Source: Methylaequor sp045563055
GTDB lineage: Bacteria > Pseudomonadota > Alphaproteobacteria > Methylaequorales > Methylaequoraceae
Length of the DNA: 64,000 bases
Assembly: GCA_045563055.1 (NCBI GenBank)
Contig: JBJKUR010000007.1
Span: 84,168 to 148,167, forward strand
Direction of reading: 5' to 3'
The notes under the pieces are model-generated. The model saw only the letters and a program-made list of their open reading frames with translations. It was not told the DNA's origin and searched no databases. Both the position numbers and the translations under genes were made by a program. Shown here piece after piece: positions 8,999 to 18,049 of this stretch (position 1 is the first letter of the stretch; each line of letters starts with the position of its first letter).

Positions 8999-10898
8999 AA
9001 TTTGGATATATAGAATTTTTTTTTATTTGATTCTTAATTTTGGAAATTGCTAATAAGGGGAAATATTCAGCATATCCATGATATTTTAAATAAAATACTT
9101 TTGGAAAACCTACGGCTGTAAAATAATCCTCTTCAAATTTTGTTTTTTTGTTAGTTAAAAATTTAAGACCTTTTTCAACCTCAGGACTATTAATTTCGCC
9201 TGCTGCCAACAATCCCATTAAGGCCCAAGCTGTTTGAGATGGTGTGCTTCTCTTTGAAAAATTTTCATAACCTTCATAATATGATTTACCATCCTCGCCC
9301 CACCCTCCGTCTTTTCTTTGCATTTTTTTTAAATAATTTGCTGCTTTTGCAATCACTTCTATTTTATTAGTGAATTCTACTAGATTTAACGCAGATAGAA
9401 CAGACCAGGTTCCATAGATATAGTTTGTACCCCACCTACCGTACCAGCTTCCATCTTCTTCTTGTTCAGTTAATAAATAATCAACAGCTTTTTTAATACA
9501 ATCTTTATCTCTTTTGTCATCCAATTGTTTCAGAAAACTAAGACATCTTGCAGAAACATCAGATGTGGGTGGGTCAAGTAAAGCTCCATGGTCTGCAAAA
9601 GGGATGGAGTTTAAAATGTAATGTGTATTATCTATATCAAATGCTCCCCATCCTCCATTTTTAGACTGCATGGAAACTACCCATTTTCTAGTTCTTTCTA
9701 TCATAGTTTTGATTGATTTTTTTTGCTTCCCTCTATTGTACCTTTCTAAGAACATTCCAATAAGTGCAGTATCATCAACATCAGGATAATATTCGTTGTT
9801 AAATTGAAAAGCCCATCCACCAGGCAAGGCTTTCTGTCTTTTGACAGACCAATCACCTTTTATTTTGATTTCTTTTTCCATTAACCAATCAACCAGGTCA
9901 TCAACCTGGATATTATTTTCTAAATTTACAAGTCCCATCCAACCTGTATCCCATACTGGAGAAACGCAAGGCTGACAATATGCAATATTTTTTTTTTCTA
10001 CAACCAACTTATCTATTGCACTTCTAATTACTACACATTCTTTTTCATATTTAGTTTTGTCTACGGCCAACAATGCTAAAAGTGAGTTTACCATGGCTGG
10101 GAAAATTCCTCCTAACCCGTCTTCTCCGTTAAGTCTTTTGATCATCCAATTTAAGACTTTTTTTTCACATTTGTATTTAAAGTTCTTTGAAATGAGAGGA
10201 AAAAAAAATCTAGCTAGATTATCTAAAAAAATGAAAAAAGATGAAAATTTTTCATCTCTTGATACAAGTTTTATTTTTTGATTGTGATTGTTGGAATCAT
10301 TAAAGAGTTCAATGATTGAAATTTGATTAGGATTAGATGCACAAGGCTTCCTATGCATAATGATAAGTAATGGAACTAAAACAGTTCTAGACCAGTATGA
10401 TATTTTATAAATATTAAATGGGAAAAAGTTTGGAAATTTAATGATTTCGATTGGCATAAATGGAACAGAATCCCAAGTTATTTGACCGAAAATAGCTAAA
10501 GTAATTTTAGTGAAAACATTAGACTTTTCAATCCCTCCCATTTCCAAAATACATTTTTTTGCTTTAATTAAAATTTTTGAATTCTCTTCTAATCCCGAGA
10601 GTTTTAGAGCGTAATATGCTTTAATACTTGCACTTAAATCAGATTCTCCGTTAAAAAATAAAGGCCATCCCCCCTCAGAATTTTGTTTGCCAATAATATA
10701 ATTGATCATCTTTTCTTGTATAACAACATCAATTCTTCCTAAATAATGCATTAATAAAATATATTCTGATGGAATTGTTGTGTCTGCCTCAAGTTCATAG
10801 ACATAACAACCTTCTTTTAATTTTTTTAATTTCTGTTTTTTTAAAAGATTGTTAAAGGTCTTTAAATTAGAATTTAATATGGATTTAAGATTGTTCAT
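8988..10898 (-). CDS. shc: Squalene-hopene cyclase
   Basis: This enzyme cyclises squalene to hopene, the core hopanoid reaction, at the membrane surface. The catalytic DxDD motif appears as DVDDTA near residue 373. Several QW-type repeats are visible (EGGWPLFF, NGGWGAFD, DGSWYGRWG, DGGWGED). The stretches GTWSVLSAL, STPSQTAWALMGLLAAGE and the C-terminal YFTAVGFPKVFYLKYHGYAEYFPL are family hallmarks. At 636 residues it is full length. It lies 14 nt after hpnE and overlaps hpnG. Confidence 0.97.
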   Translation of the reverse strand: MNNLKSILNSNLKTFNNLLKKQKLKKLKEGCYVYELEADTTIPSEYILLMHYLGRIDVVIQEKMINYIIGKQNSEGGWPLFFNGESDLSASIKAYYALKLSGLEENSKILIKAKKCILEMGGIEKSNVFTKITLAIFGQITWDSVPFMPIEIIKFPNFFPFNIYKISYWSRTVLVPLLIIMHRKPCASNPNQISIIELFNDSNNHNQKIKLVSRDEKFSSFFIFLDNLARFFFPLISKNFKYKCEKKVLNWMIKRLNGEDGLGGIFPAMVNSLLALLAVDKTKYEKECVVIRSAIDKLVVEKKNIAYCQPCVSPVWDTGWMGLVNLENNIQVDDLVDWLMEKEIKIKGDWSVKRQKALPGGWAFQFNNEYYPDVDDTALIGMFLERYNRGKQKKSIKTMIERTRKWVVSMQSKNGGWGAFDIDNTHYILNSIPFADHGALLDPPTSDVSARCLSFLKQLDDKRDKDCIKKAVDYLLTEQEEDGSWYGRWGTNYIYGTWSVLSALNLVEFTNKIEVIAKAANYLKKMQRKDGGWGEDGKSYYEGYENFSKRSTPSQTAWALMGLLAAGEINSPEVEKGLKFLTNKKTKFEEDYFTAVGFPKVFYLKYHGYAEYFPLLAISKIKNQIKKNSIYPNYGA

Positions 10899-10912
10899 GA
10901 TTGTATTAAGTG

Positions 10913-12151
10913 CTAAGTAACTGCTTTTCGTCCCGACAAAATAGATCCTTCAATTGTACAAGGTAAGTCACTTTGTGTCCAATCACCAGAAATTCTTAAG
11001 TTATTTGGCAAGTTTTTAATTTTTTCAACAATATCAAAATTTTTTGGTGATTGAACAACTGTTGCTTTTTTTTCTTTAACCACTTGATAATCAGGTATAC
11101 CTATTTTTAAATTAAGGTATTTACATACTTCTTTCCATACAAGAGTTGCTATTTCTTCAGTGTTATAACTATTTAAGTAATTAGCATTGCTTATAGTTAT
11201 AGATATATGATTTTTTTTTATAAAAATCCACTGGGTATTAGACTCAATAAATCCAATGATTGAATGTTTAAATTTCTTCTTTAAATTTCGATTTAATTTG
11301 TAATGGACATTTACAATTGAGTTATAAGAGGATGGAAAAGTATATTGTGGTAATAGCTTTTGAAGATTTGAGGGAGGAATAGATAGCACAACAATTTCAT
11401 TTTTTAAAACATCTACCACCTGATTAGTAAAATAAAGTCTGGTTACAGCGTTATCAAGAACATCAATCTTTCTAAGCATACTTTTATATTGAACCCTACA
11501 ACCATGATTGTTTAAAAAATTTATGGTAGGTTGAATCAAAGTTTTATTCCAATTTATTTTTGGCTGATATATGTAACAATACTTATCTCCTCTTAGAACT
11601 GTTTTTTTTAGAACGTTAGATAATACTTTTGCTGAGGCATAATTACTTGACGTATTCATTACACCAATAGTTAGAGGGTCCCAAAGAGTAGAAAAAATAT
11701 TTGAACCTCCAATAATTTCAGAAACAGTTCTATGTCTATTTACGAATAGAAACTTCAATATTGATAGGTAATCTATAAAACTAGAATTTGGGATGGGTTT
11801 ATTTTTTCCAAGAAGCAATCTTAAAGAAGATATCTTTGATAGATCAATTGACCAATGTGAATTATTATTAAGATTAAAAAAATTTAAATTTGGAGGCAAG
11901 GTTTTAATCGTATCAGTTGATTTTATGATTTTACAAAGCTCGTAGAAATTTTCATTGGCAGTAAAAACAAGATGGTTTCCATTATCAATTTCTTGATTCA
12001 ATCTTTTTTCATAAAAAGATCTACATCTTCCACCTGGAAAATTTGAAGATTCGAACAAGTAAACTTTATAATTTTTTTTTAAGCTGTGTACCGCTGCTGA
12101 CAAACCAGCAAGACCTGCTCCTATTATGTATACCTTTTTTGAGATTTTAAT
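10913..12151 (-). CDS. hpnE: Squalene-associated FAD-dependent desaturase HpnE
   Basis: HpnE is an amine-oxidase-like flavoprotein that finishes squalene synthesis from hydroxysqualene. An ATG exists at 12103, but starting there would drop the FAD-binding motif IIGAGLAGLSAA encoded just upstream. I therefore extend the gene to an ATT at 12151-12149, the only plausible initiator between the in-frame TAA and the motif; it overlaps the hpnD stop by one base. FESSNFPGGRCRSF and the C-terminal RISGDWTQSDLPCTIEGSILSGRKA support the assignment. The ATT start is inference. Confidence 0.88.
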   Translation of the reverse strand: MKISKKVYIIGAGLAGLSAAVHSLKKNYKVYLFESSNFPGGRCRSFYEKRLNQEIDNGNHLVFTANENFYELCKIIKSTDTIKTLPPNLNFFNLNNNSHWSIDLSKISSLRLLLGKNKPIPNSSFIDYLSILKFLFVNRHRTVSEIIGGSNIFSTLWDPLTIGVMNTSSNYASAKVLSNVLKKTVLRGDKYCYIYQPKINWNKTLIQPTINFLNNHGCRVQYKSMLRKIDVLDNAVTRLYFTNQVVDVLKNEIVVLSIPPSNLQKLLPQYTFPSSYNSIVNVHYKLNRNLKKKFKHSIIGFIESNTQWIFIKKNHISITISNANYLNSYNTEEIATLVWKEVCKYLNLKIGIPDYQVVKEKKATVVQSPKNFDIVEKIKNLPNNLRISGDWTQSDLPCTIEGSILSGRKAVT

Positions 12152-12983
12152 ACCTTATAAAGAATAGAATTAAAATTATAAACTTTTCCAAAGAAGTTAA
12201 CCTAACCTTTTGTTTGAAGTTGATTTCTCTTTTAAACATCTTTGAATGAATGCCTATATAAAAGTTTTTCATAATTTCTGAGGCAATTATTTTTTTTTTA
12301 CAAATTCTTTCTGACTCACTCAGGGCCTTTTCATAATAATTTTTTGCTTCACTTAAAATATCTTGAAAAATATTCTGGAGTTTAGGGTCATCAATCATGG
12401 TTTTCATATCCTGGTTTACCCCAAATTTTTTGAAATAGTTTGATGATATATAACATCTACCATTTTTATAATCTTCATAGAAATCCCTTGTTATATTTGT
12501 TAGTTGGAAAGCTCTTCCCAGATATAAGGCGTATTTTTTTTCTCTATTTGATAGGCCGAAAACTTTTATGGATAAATTACCAACTGCAACTGCTACTCTA
12601 TCACAATAAAGTTCTAGCTTAGATTTTGTTGGGAATTGGATATCCTTCTCAGCGTCCATCAGCATTCCGTCAATGATTGAGTTAAAATCTGTTAACTCCA
12701 GCCTGAAATTTTTAATAGAATTTTTTAATTCCTTTTCGATACTGGAGTCGAGTTTTTTATTTTTAAAGAGATTTTTAATTTTTTTCTTCCATTCTCTCAA
12801 CTTTTTTTTTTTCTCCTCTTTATTTTCTATTCCATCAGCTATGTCATCTACAATTCTACAAAAAGCGTAAATGGAAAACATAGCTCTTTTTTTTTCTTTA
12901 TTTAAAACATTCATCCCCCAGTAAAATGAGGTTCCAGATTTTTTTACGATATTTCTAATTGCGATTTGATCATCGTCTGACAT
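12147..12983 (-). CDS. hpnD: Presqualene diphosphate synthase HpnD
   Basis: HpnD condenses two farnesyl diphosphates to presqualene diphosphate. The two aspartate-rich motifs of squalene/phytoene synthases are present: CRIVDDIADGI near residue 44 and LTNITRDFYEDYKNGRCYIS near residue 178. FYWGMNVL at the start and LYCDRVAVAVGNLS are also typical. It ends in a hydrophobic tail (LIILILFFIRY). Its TAA is shared with the apparent ATT start of hpnE; dxs is 21 nt upstream. Confidence 0.93.
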   Translation of the reverse strand: MSDDDQIAIRNIVKKSGTSFYWGMNVLNKEKKRAMFSIYAFCRIVDDIADGIENKEEKKKKLREWKKKIKNLFKNKKLDSSIEKELKNSIKNFRLELTDFNSIIDGMLMDAEKDIQFPTKSKLELYCDRVAVAVGNLSIKVFGLSNREKKYALYLGRAFQLTNITRDFYEDYKNGRCYISSNYFKKFGVNQDMKTMIDDPKLQNIFQDILSEAKNYYEKALSESERICKKKIIASEIMKNFYIGIHSKMFKREINFKQKVRLTSLEKFIILILFFIRY

Positions 12984-13004
12984 ATTTAAATTTTTAACTT
13001 AAAT

Positions 13005-14927
13005 TTATGCTCGTTCAAGAGAAAATTTTCTGGGATATGCAATTCCGAGGGCACTAAGTGCAGTTTTTGTGATGTTATCAACATCTATACCGCATTCAAT
13101 GTTCTGTAGATCTGGTTTGCCGTGATTTATAAATTTATCAGGAAAGAAAATTGGTCTGAATTTAAGTCCTTTGTCTAATGCTCCTGATTTAGCTAGGAAC
13201 GACATCACTTGAGCAGAAAATCCGCCAATAGAACCTTCTTCAACCGTTATGAAAACCTCGTGGTCTCTTGCCAATTGAGTAATTAAAAGTTGATCAATAG
13301 GTTTTGCAAACCTTGCATCTGCTACAGTTGTAGATAGACCATATGATGCTAAAATTTCTGAAGCAAGAATGGAATCTTGAAGCCTAGTCCCTAGGGATAG
13401 AATACAAATTTTGCTACCTTCTTTGATAATCTTACCTTTTCCTATTTTCCAGATTTCAGGTTGTTCTTTGATCTTAACTCCGACTCCTTCACCCCTTGGA
13501 TATCTAAAGGCTGATGGTCTATCTTCAATTGTTGTTGAAGTCGCTATACTATTACAAAGTTCATTTTCATCACTAGGTGCCATCACAACAAAGTTTGGAA
13601 GAGTGCATAGATAGGCTAGATCGAAAGATCCGGCGTGGGTTGCACCATCAGCACCAACTTGACCGGCCCTGTCAATTGCAAACCTTACTGGCAGTGACTG
13701 GATGGCCACATCGTGTACAACTTGATCATATGCTCTTTGCAGAAAGGTTGAATAAATTGCCGCATAGGGTTTCATTCCCCTTGATGCTAAACCAGCAGCG
13801 AAAGTAACTGCGTGTTGTTCAGCTATTCCAACATCAAAAGTTCTATTCGGGTGTGCCTTTTGAAAAATATCTAGACCAGTTCCAGATGGCATTGCAGCTG
13901 TCACGGCTACTATCGATTTATCTTTTCTAGCCTGCTTAACTAGCGCTTCAGCAAAGACTTTTGTGTAGCTTGGATTTTTAGAAGATGATTTTACTTGTTC
14001 CCCTGTTACAACATTAAACTTACCAACACCGTGGTATTTGTCTTCTGACTTTTCTGCTGGTTCGTACCCATAACCTTTTTTAGTAACAACATGTAAAAAT
14101 ACAGGTCCATCCCACTTTGATTTCTCAAGATTTCTTAGAACAGGTAGAAGGTGATCAAGATTATGACCATTGATTGGGCCGAGATAAAAAAAGCCAAGCT
14201 CTTCAAATAAAGTTCCACCGGTCACCATTCCTCTTACATATTCGTCTGCTTTAGCGGCCATATTTTGGAAAGTTTTGGGAAACTTTTTTGCCATGTGTTT
14301 TGCAAGTGTCCTGGCAGATTGAAACGTCTTTGTAGACAATAATCTTGAAAGATAGGCACTCATGGCACCTACTGGAGGTGCTATTGACATATCATTGTCG
14401 TTAAGGATTACAATTAATCTTGCGTTCATTGATCCAGCATTATTCATCGCTTCATAAGCCATTCCAGCACTTATGGCCCCATCTCCGATAACACAAACAA
14501 CGTTATGATTTTCTTTTTTAAGGTCTCTGGCTACGGCCATTCCTAGTCCAGCTGATATAGAGGTTGAAGAGTGAGCTGCACCAAATGGATCGTATTCACT
14601 TTCAGACCTCTTTGTAAATCCGTACAAACCATTAGGTTGCCTAATAGTTCTGATTTTGTCTCTTCTGCCTGTAATAACTTTATGAGGATAACATTGGTGA
14701 CCAACATCCCAAATAAGCTTATCTTTTGGAGTGTTGAATACACTGTGAATGGCTACCGTCAACTCCACTACTCCTAAGCCAGCTCCGAGATGACCGCCGG
14801 TTACAGAGACTGCATCAATGACTTCGTTTCTTAATTCTTTACAAATAGTCTTTAGCTGTTTATCTGAAAAACTTTTAAGATCTTTTGGATATTTAACTTT
14901 ATCTAACAGATTTGTTTGGTCATTCAT
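13005..14927 (-). CDS. dxs: 1-deoxy-D-xylulose-5-phosphate synthase
   Basis: Dxs makes DXP from pyruvate and glyceraldehyde 3-phosphate, the entry to the MEP pathway. The 640-residue protein has GGHLGAGLGVVELTVA, WDVGHQCYPHKVITGR, the thiamine diphosphate motif GDGAISAGMAYEAMNNAG, and in the second half FDVGIAEQHAVTFAAGLA and DRAGQVGADGATHAG. It is embedded between hpnC and hpnD, so precursor synthesis is co-transcribed with squalene and hopene formation. Its DNA is richer in GC than its neighbours, as expected for a conserved enzyme. Confidence 0.97.
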   Translation of the reverse strand: MNDQTNLLDKVKYPKDLKSFSDKQLKTICKELRNEVIDAVSVTGGHLGAGLGVVELTVAIHSVFNTPKDKLIWDVGHQCYPHKVITGRRDKIRTIRQPNGLYGFTKRSESEYDPFGAAHSSTSISAGLGMAVARDLKKENHNVVCVIGDGAISAGMAYEAMNNAGSMNARLIVILNDNDMSIAPPVGAMSAYLSRLLSTKTFQSARTLAKHMAKKFPKTFQNMAAKADEYVRGMVTGGTLFEELGFFYLGPINGHNLDHLLPVLRNLEKSKWDGPVFLHVVTKKGYGYEPAEKSEDKYHGVGKFNVVTGEQVKSSSKNPSYTKVFAEALVKQARKDKSIVAVTAAMPSGTGLDIFQKAHPNRTFDVGIAEQHAVTFAAGLASRGMKPYAAIYSTFLQRAYDQVVHDVAIQSLPVRFAIDRAGQVGADGATHAGSFDLAYLCTLPNFVVMAPSDENELCNSIATSTTIEDRPSAFRYPRGEGVGVKIKEQPEIWKIGKGKIIKEGSKICILSLGTRLQDSILASEILASYGLSTTVADARFAKPIDQLLITQLARDHEVFITVEEGSIGGFSAQVMSFLAKSGALDKGLKFRPIFFPDKFINHGKPDLQNIECGIDVDNITKTALSALGIAYPRKFSLERA

Positions 14928-14964
14928 AACTTAACTTTTACACTTTCTCAAAGAGAATGCAATT

Positions 14965-15858
14965 TTAATAACATATTATCCCTTTTATAAAACAAAAAAT
15001 CAAATCAATACGTGATAATTTTACATTTTTTTTTAAAGGATCCTCTTTTTTTAATAATAGGCAAAGTTTCTTGGCAATTCGATAGATTATTAATGTTTCT
15101 TTTCTAAGGGACCAAATATTTATTTTTCTTATGCCTTCGTAAGATTTATCAAGAATTTTCTCAACATTCAAAATAACTTCTTGTTTTAATTTTTCGAACT
15201 CACTTGATGAATGGTCATTAGTTAATTCTGAGAGATTAATTGAATACTTTGTGAAAAGTGAAATTGGAAGATAAACTCTATCTAATAATTCATAGTCTTT
15301 TTTACAATCTTGTAGGTGATTAATAATCTGTAAAGCAGTACAAAGTCCATCAGAAGATTTTAAAACATCACTTCTTTTACATAATTTTTTTTTTTTTGTT
15401 AGATATGTTAAATCAATAAAAAACCTTCCAACAGGGTTTGCTGAATATTTGCAATAAAAAACCAACTCTTTCCAATTCTTATATCTCTTTTTTTTTGCAT
15501 CTAATTTAAAGGCTACTAAAAGTTGTCTTGAATATTTTTTGGTAAATTTAAACTCATTAAATCTCTCTAAAAGCTTATTTATAACCTCTATTTCGGTTTT
15601 CACTTGATCTTTAATGGATTTATCAAAAAAATTTAATATTTTTAGTTTTTCATTGGGTATTAAATGAATATGATCAGATATATCATCAGCTGTTCTTGCA
15701 AAAAAATAAAAATTCCTTACTAATTTCTTCATCCGGTTTCCAATGAAAAAGGATGCTACTGGAAAGTTTTCGTCTTTAAAGCTTTTCCCAGACAATAAAC
15801 TTGTTATGTATGTTTGAGTAAATTTACTAATATTTTCTTCCCTTCCAATTATTTCCAT
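14965..15858 (-). CDS. hpnC: Hydroxysqualene synthase HpnC
   Basis: HpnC converts presqualene diphosphate to hydroxysqualene. It belongs to the squalene/phytoene synthase fold: ENFPVASFFI (about residues 29-38), FARTADDISDH (first Asp-rich motif) and INHLQDCKKDYELLDRVYLP (second). Also visible is the NPVGRFFIDL stretch. It overlaps hpnB by 32 nt at its 5' end. Together with HpnD and HpnE it makes the three-step bacterial squalene route; no single-enzyme squalene synthase is seen. Confidence 0.92.
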   Translation of the reverse strand: MEIIGREENISKFTQTYITSLLSGKSFKDENFPVASFFIGNRMKKLVRNFYFFARTADDISDHIHLIPNEKLKILNFFDKSIKDQVKTEIEVINKLLERFNEFKFTKKYSRQLLVAFKLDAKKKRYKNWKELVFYCKYSANPVGRFFIDLTYLTKKKKLCKRSDVLKSSDGLCTALQIINHLQDCKKDYELLDRVYLPISLFTKYSINLSELTNDHSSSEFEKLKQEVILNVEKILDKSYEGIRKINIWSLRKETLIIYRIAKKLCLLLKKEDPLKKNVKLSRIDLIFCFIKGIICY

Positions 15859-17050
15859 CTAATAATAAATTATTTATTCCTGAAGATAAGGTCATTAAAA
15901 AATAAAAAAATGCTGCAATCGGTAATGATAAATAAAATACTCCCGTTAATCTATAGAATCTTGCAGTTGGAAAATAGATTGCAATCATCATCAAAATTGA
16001 AGAAAGATTAAGAATTATAATAAGGTTAACTAAGTAACTGTTCTCTAGTTTTAAGATGCAAAGTAAAATTATGATTGCTGGGAATAAATAACTTAAAAAT
16101 AGCCCTAGGAGAGAGATAATCAAAAATACATATGATTTTTTTAGTTGCTCAAATGCAGTTCTAGAAACCATTCTCCATATAGTTCTAAGATCTCTATAAC
16201 TTCTCTCGCTTAAAACTTTATTTGTTAACCCTAACCAGATATTTCCCTTTTTTTTTATTAACCTTGCTAAATTACAATCGTCTATGACCTTATCTTTTAT
16301 CCGGGTGTATAAATTGACTTCTTCAAATATTGATGCCTTGCAAAGTATAAAGCCTCCTGCAGCTGCAGCTGTATTAAAATACCTATTACAAACTTTGTTA
16401 AATGGATATAACATTTGAAAAAAAAAGATAAATGGAGGAATAAGAAGTTTTTCCCAGATAGATTTGCAGTGAAGTTTTGCCATTAAAGAAATCATTATAA
16501 AATCAAAATGATTTGCAAAACTCACTGCCCGACTCAAAAGTCCCTTTCCCAATGTTATATCAGAATCTAAAAACAAAAAGTATTCGAATTTTTTTTTCAA
16601 AGCGAAGTCTACACCCTGCTTTAAAGCCCAGGTTTTACCTACCCATCCTTTTGGGAGTTTTTTACCATTGAGAAGAGAAAGTTTTGCAAATTCTTTTTTG
16701 AAGTCAATTATTTTTTTCGCAGTATTGTCAGAACTATTATCATTGATAACTATAACTTCAAGGTGGCTATACTCTTGACTTTTAATAGATTTCAGAGTTT
16801 TAATGATGGTATTCTCTTCATTACGAGCTGGTATTATTATACAAACCCTATCTTTTGTGGTTTGTATATTGTGAGCCCATTTCTTTTTTTCAAATATTTC
16901 GGGGTTTTGCCAAAAGAATTTATCAGTTATAACTTTTCTTCTTCCGTAAAATAATAACATGTAGACCCAAGTGAAAAATACCAAAAGAGAAATAGATGTT
17001 AAAGCTTCATGGGTCATTATCAATTCGGGCATAGATATTGAGTAAAACAT
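15827..17050 (-). CDS. hpnB: Hopene-associated glycosyltransferase HpnB
   Basis: This is a membrane-anchored family 2 glycosyltransferase of 407 residues. The N-terminal hydrophobic segment (TSISLLVFFTWVYMLLF) precedes a GT-A domain: CIIIPARNEENTI, EVIVINDNSSDNT, LDSDITL (the DxD) and VIDDCNLARLIKK, then two to three C-terminal membrane segments from about residue 310. HpnB occurs in hopanoid clusters; its acceptor is not firmly known. It is the first gene of the operon running to hpnG. A start at the second Met (MPELIM) is also possible. Confidence 0.87.
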   Translation of the reverse strand: MFYSISMPELIMTHEALTSISLLVFFTWVYMLLFYGRRKVITDKFFWQNPEIFEKKKWAHNIQTTKDRVCIIIPARNEENTIIKTLKSIKSQEYSHLEVIVINDNSSDNTAKKIIDFKKEFAKLSLLNGKKLPKGWVGKTWALKQGVDFALKKKFEYFLFLDSDITLGKGLLSRAVSFANHFDFIMISLMAKLHCKSIWEKLLIPPFIFFFQMLYPFNKVCNRYFNTAAAAGGFILCKASIFEEVNLYTRIKDKVIDDCNLARLIKKKGNIWLGLTNKVLSERSYRDLRTIWRMVSRTAFEQLKKSYVFLIISLLGLFLSYLFPAIIILLCILKLENSYLVNLIIILNLSSILMMIAIYFPTARFYRLTGVFYLSLPIAAFFYFLMTLSSGINNLLLDGNNWKGRKY

Positions 17051-17172
17051 TCCCAGTTGTAAAAAAACAACAACGTGGAAGTAATTTTATTACATTTACA
17101 TCAAATTACTTGATTTATAAAGAATTCTATTATAATTGTAAATTATGATTAATAATTATACATTAAACTAGA

Positions 17173-17191
17173 TTGCCTAATTATTAGGCAA
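17173..17191 (+). promoter_or_regulatory. Hairpin in the leader of the outer-membrane protein gene
   Basis: A perfect 8-bp inverted repeat, TTGCCTAA and TTAGGCAA separated by TTA, lies 22 nt before the ATG and 10 nt before the Shine-Dalgarno AAGGA (17201-17205). It could be a 5' mRNA-stabilising stem or an operator palindrome. No run of T follows, so it is not a terminator. Confidence 0.45.
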
Positions 17192-17212
17192 ATTAAGGGA
17201 AAGGACTTGTTA

Positions 17213-18019
17213 ATGTTAAGAAAAATCTTATTTGTTGGAGCTTTATCGCTCCCGTTTGTTATGGCATCTCCAGCCAAATCATTCGAGTTTCCAGATAAAC
17301 CACCAGTTGGTGAACTTTCTGCCAATGTCAGTTATTATACAAACTATATCTGGAGGGGTGAAGAACAAACAGGTGGTATGTCAATTCAAGGGGGTTTTGA
17401 CTATTCTGTTAACCTATTGGAAACTTACATAGATGCTTACGTAGGTACATGGGCAGCAAACTTAAACACCAATGGTTTTGGTATGGAATTAGACTACTAT
17501 GGTGGTTTTACCGGAGCGATACCGCTTGTTGAGGACTATTTATCATATGACATAGGTATGTTATATTACGATTATCCTGGGGCTTCTTCTCAACATAATG
17601 CTGGAAACGATGGAACTGGCGGATCTGGTACACAAGGCATGGAATTCTTAGAATGGTATGGCTCTATTGGAATTTCAGGATTACCAGCAGATCTCGGTAT
17701 TTCCTACTACTTTGGTTATTCTCCAACAGGTTTCGCTCAAAATTATGATTATACATATCATAATATTTCTGCGGAAATTCCTATACCTTCAACACCATTT
17801 ACATTGTATGGTGGAGTAGGATTCACTGATTCCGATACTGCAGATAGCACAACAGGTTATGGTTTTACTGATTACCTAGTTGGTGTATCAACTTCTGCTT
17901 TCGGTCTTGACTGGGGCGTTCAGTACACAACAACTTCTGATTATGCAGCATCTGGTGAAGATGCGGACACCACACTTGGCGGTGATCACGTTGTTGGATA
18001 TGTTTCAGCTAGTTTTTAA
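17213..18019 (+). CDS. TIGR02001 (Gcw_chp) family outer-membrane protein
   Basis: This 268-residue exported protein has a signal peptide (MLRKILFVGALSLPFVMASPAKS) and then a beta-rich, aromatic-rich body, ending in Phe as beta-barrels do (VGYVSASF). The stretch SANVSYYTNYIWRGEEQTG with SIQGGFDYS is the hallmark of the TIGR02001/Gcw_chp family, whose function is unknown. I choose ATG 17213, not the TTG at 17207, because AAGGA is 7 nt upstream. The sequence is richer in Gly and acidic residues than its neighbours and probably highly expressed: it has its own hairpin leader and a strong terminator. Confidence 0.85.
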   Translation: MLRKILFVGALSLPFVMASPAKSFEFPDKPPVGELSANVSYYTNYIWRGEEQTGGMSIQGGFDYSVNLLETYIDAYVGTWAANLNTNGFGMELDYYGGFTGAIPLVEDYLSYDIGMLYYDYPGASSQHNAGNDGTGGSGTQGMEFLEWYGSIGISGLPADLGISYYFGYSPTGFAQNYDYTYHNISAEIPIPSTPFTLYGGVGFTDSDTADSTTGYGFTDYLVGVSTSAFGLDWGVQYTTTSDYAASGEDADTTLGGDHVVGYVSASF

Positions 18020-18049
18020 TAGTCTGAAAAATATTATTTATTAACAAGT

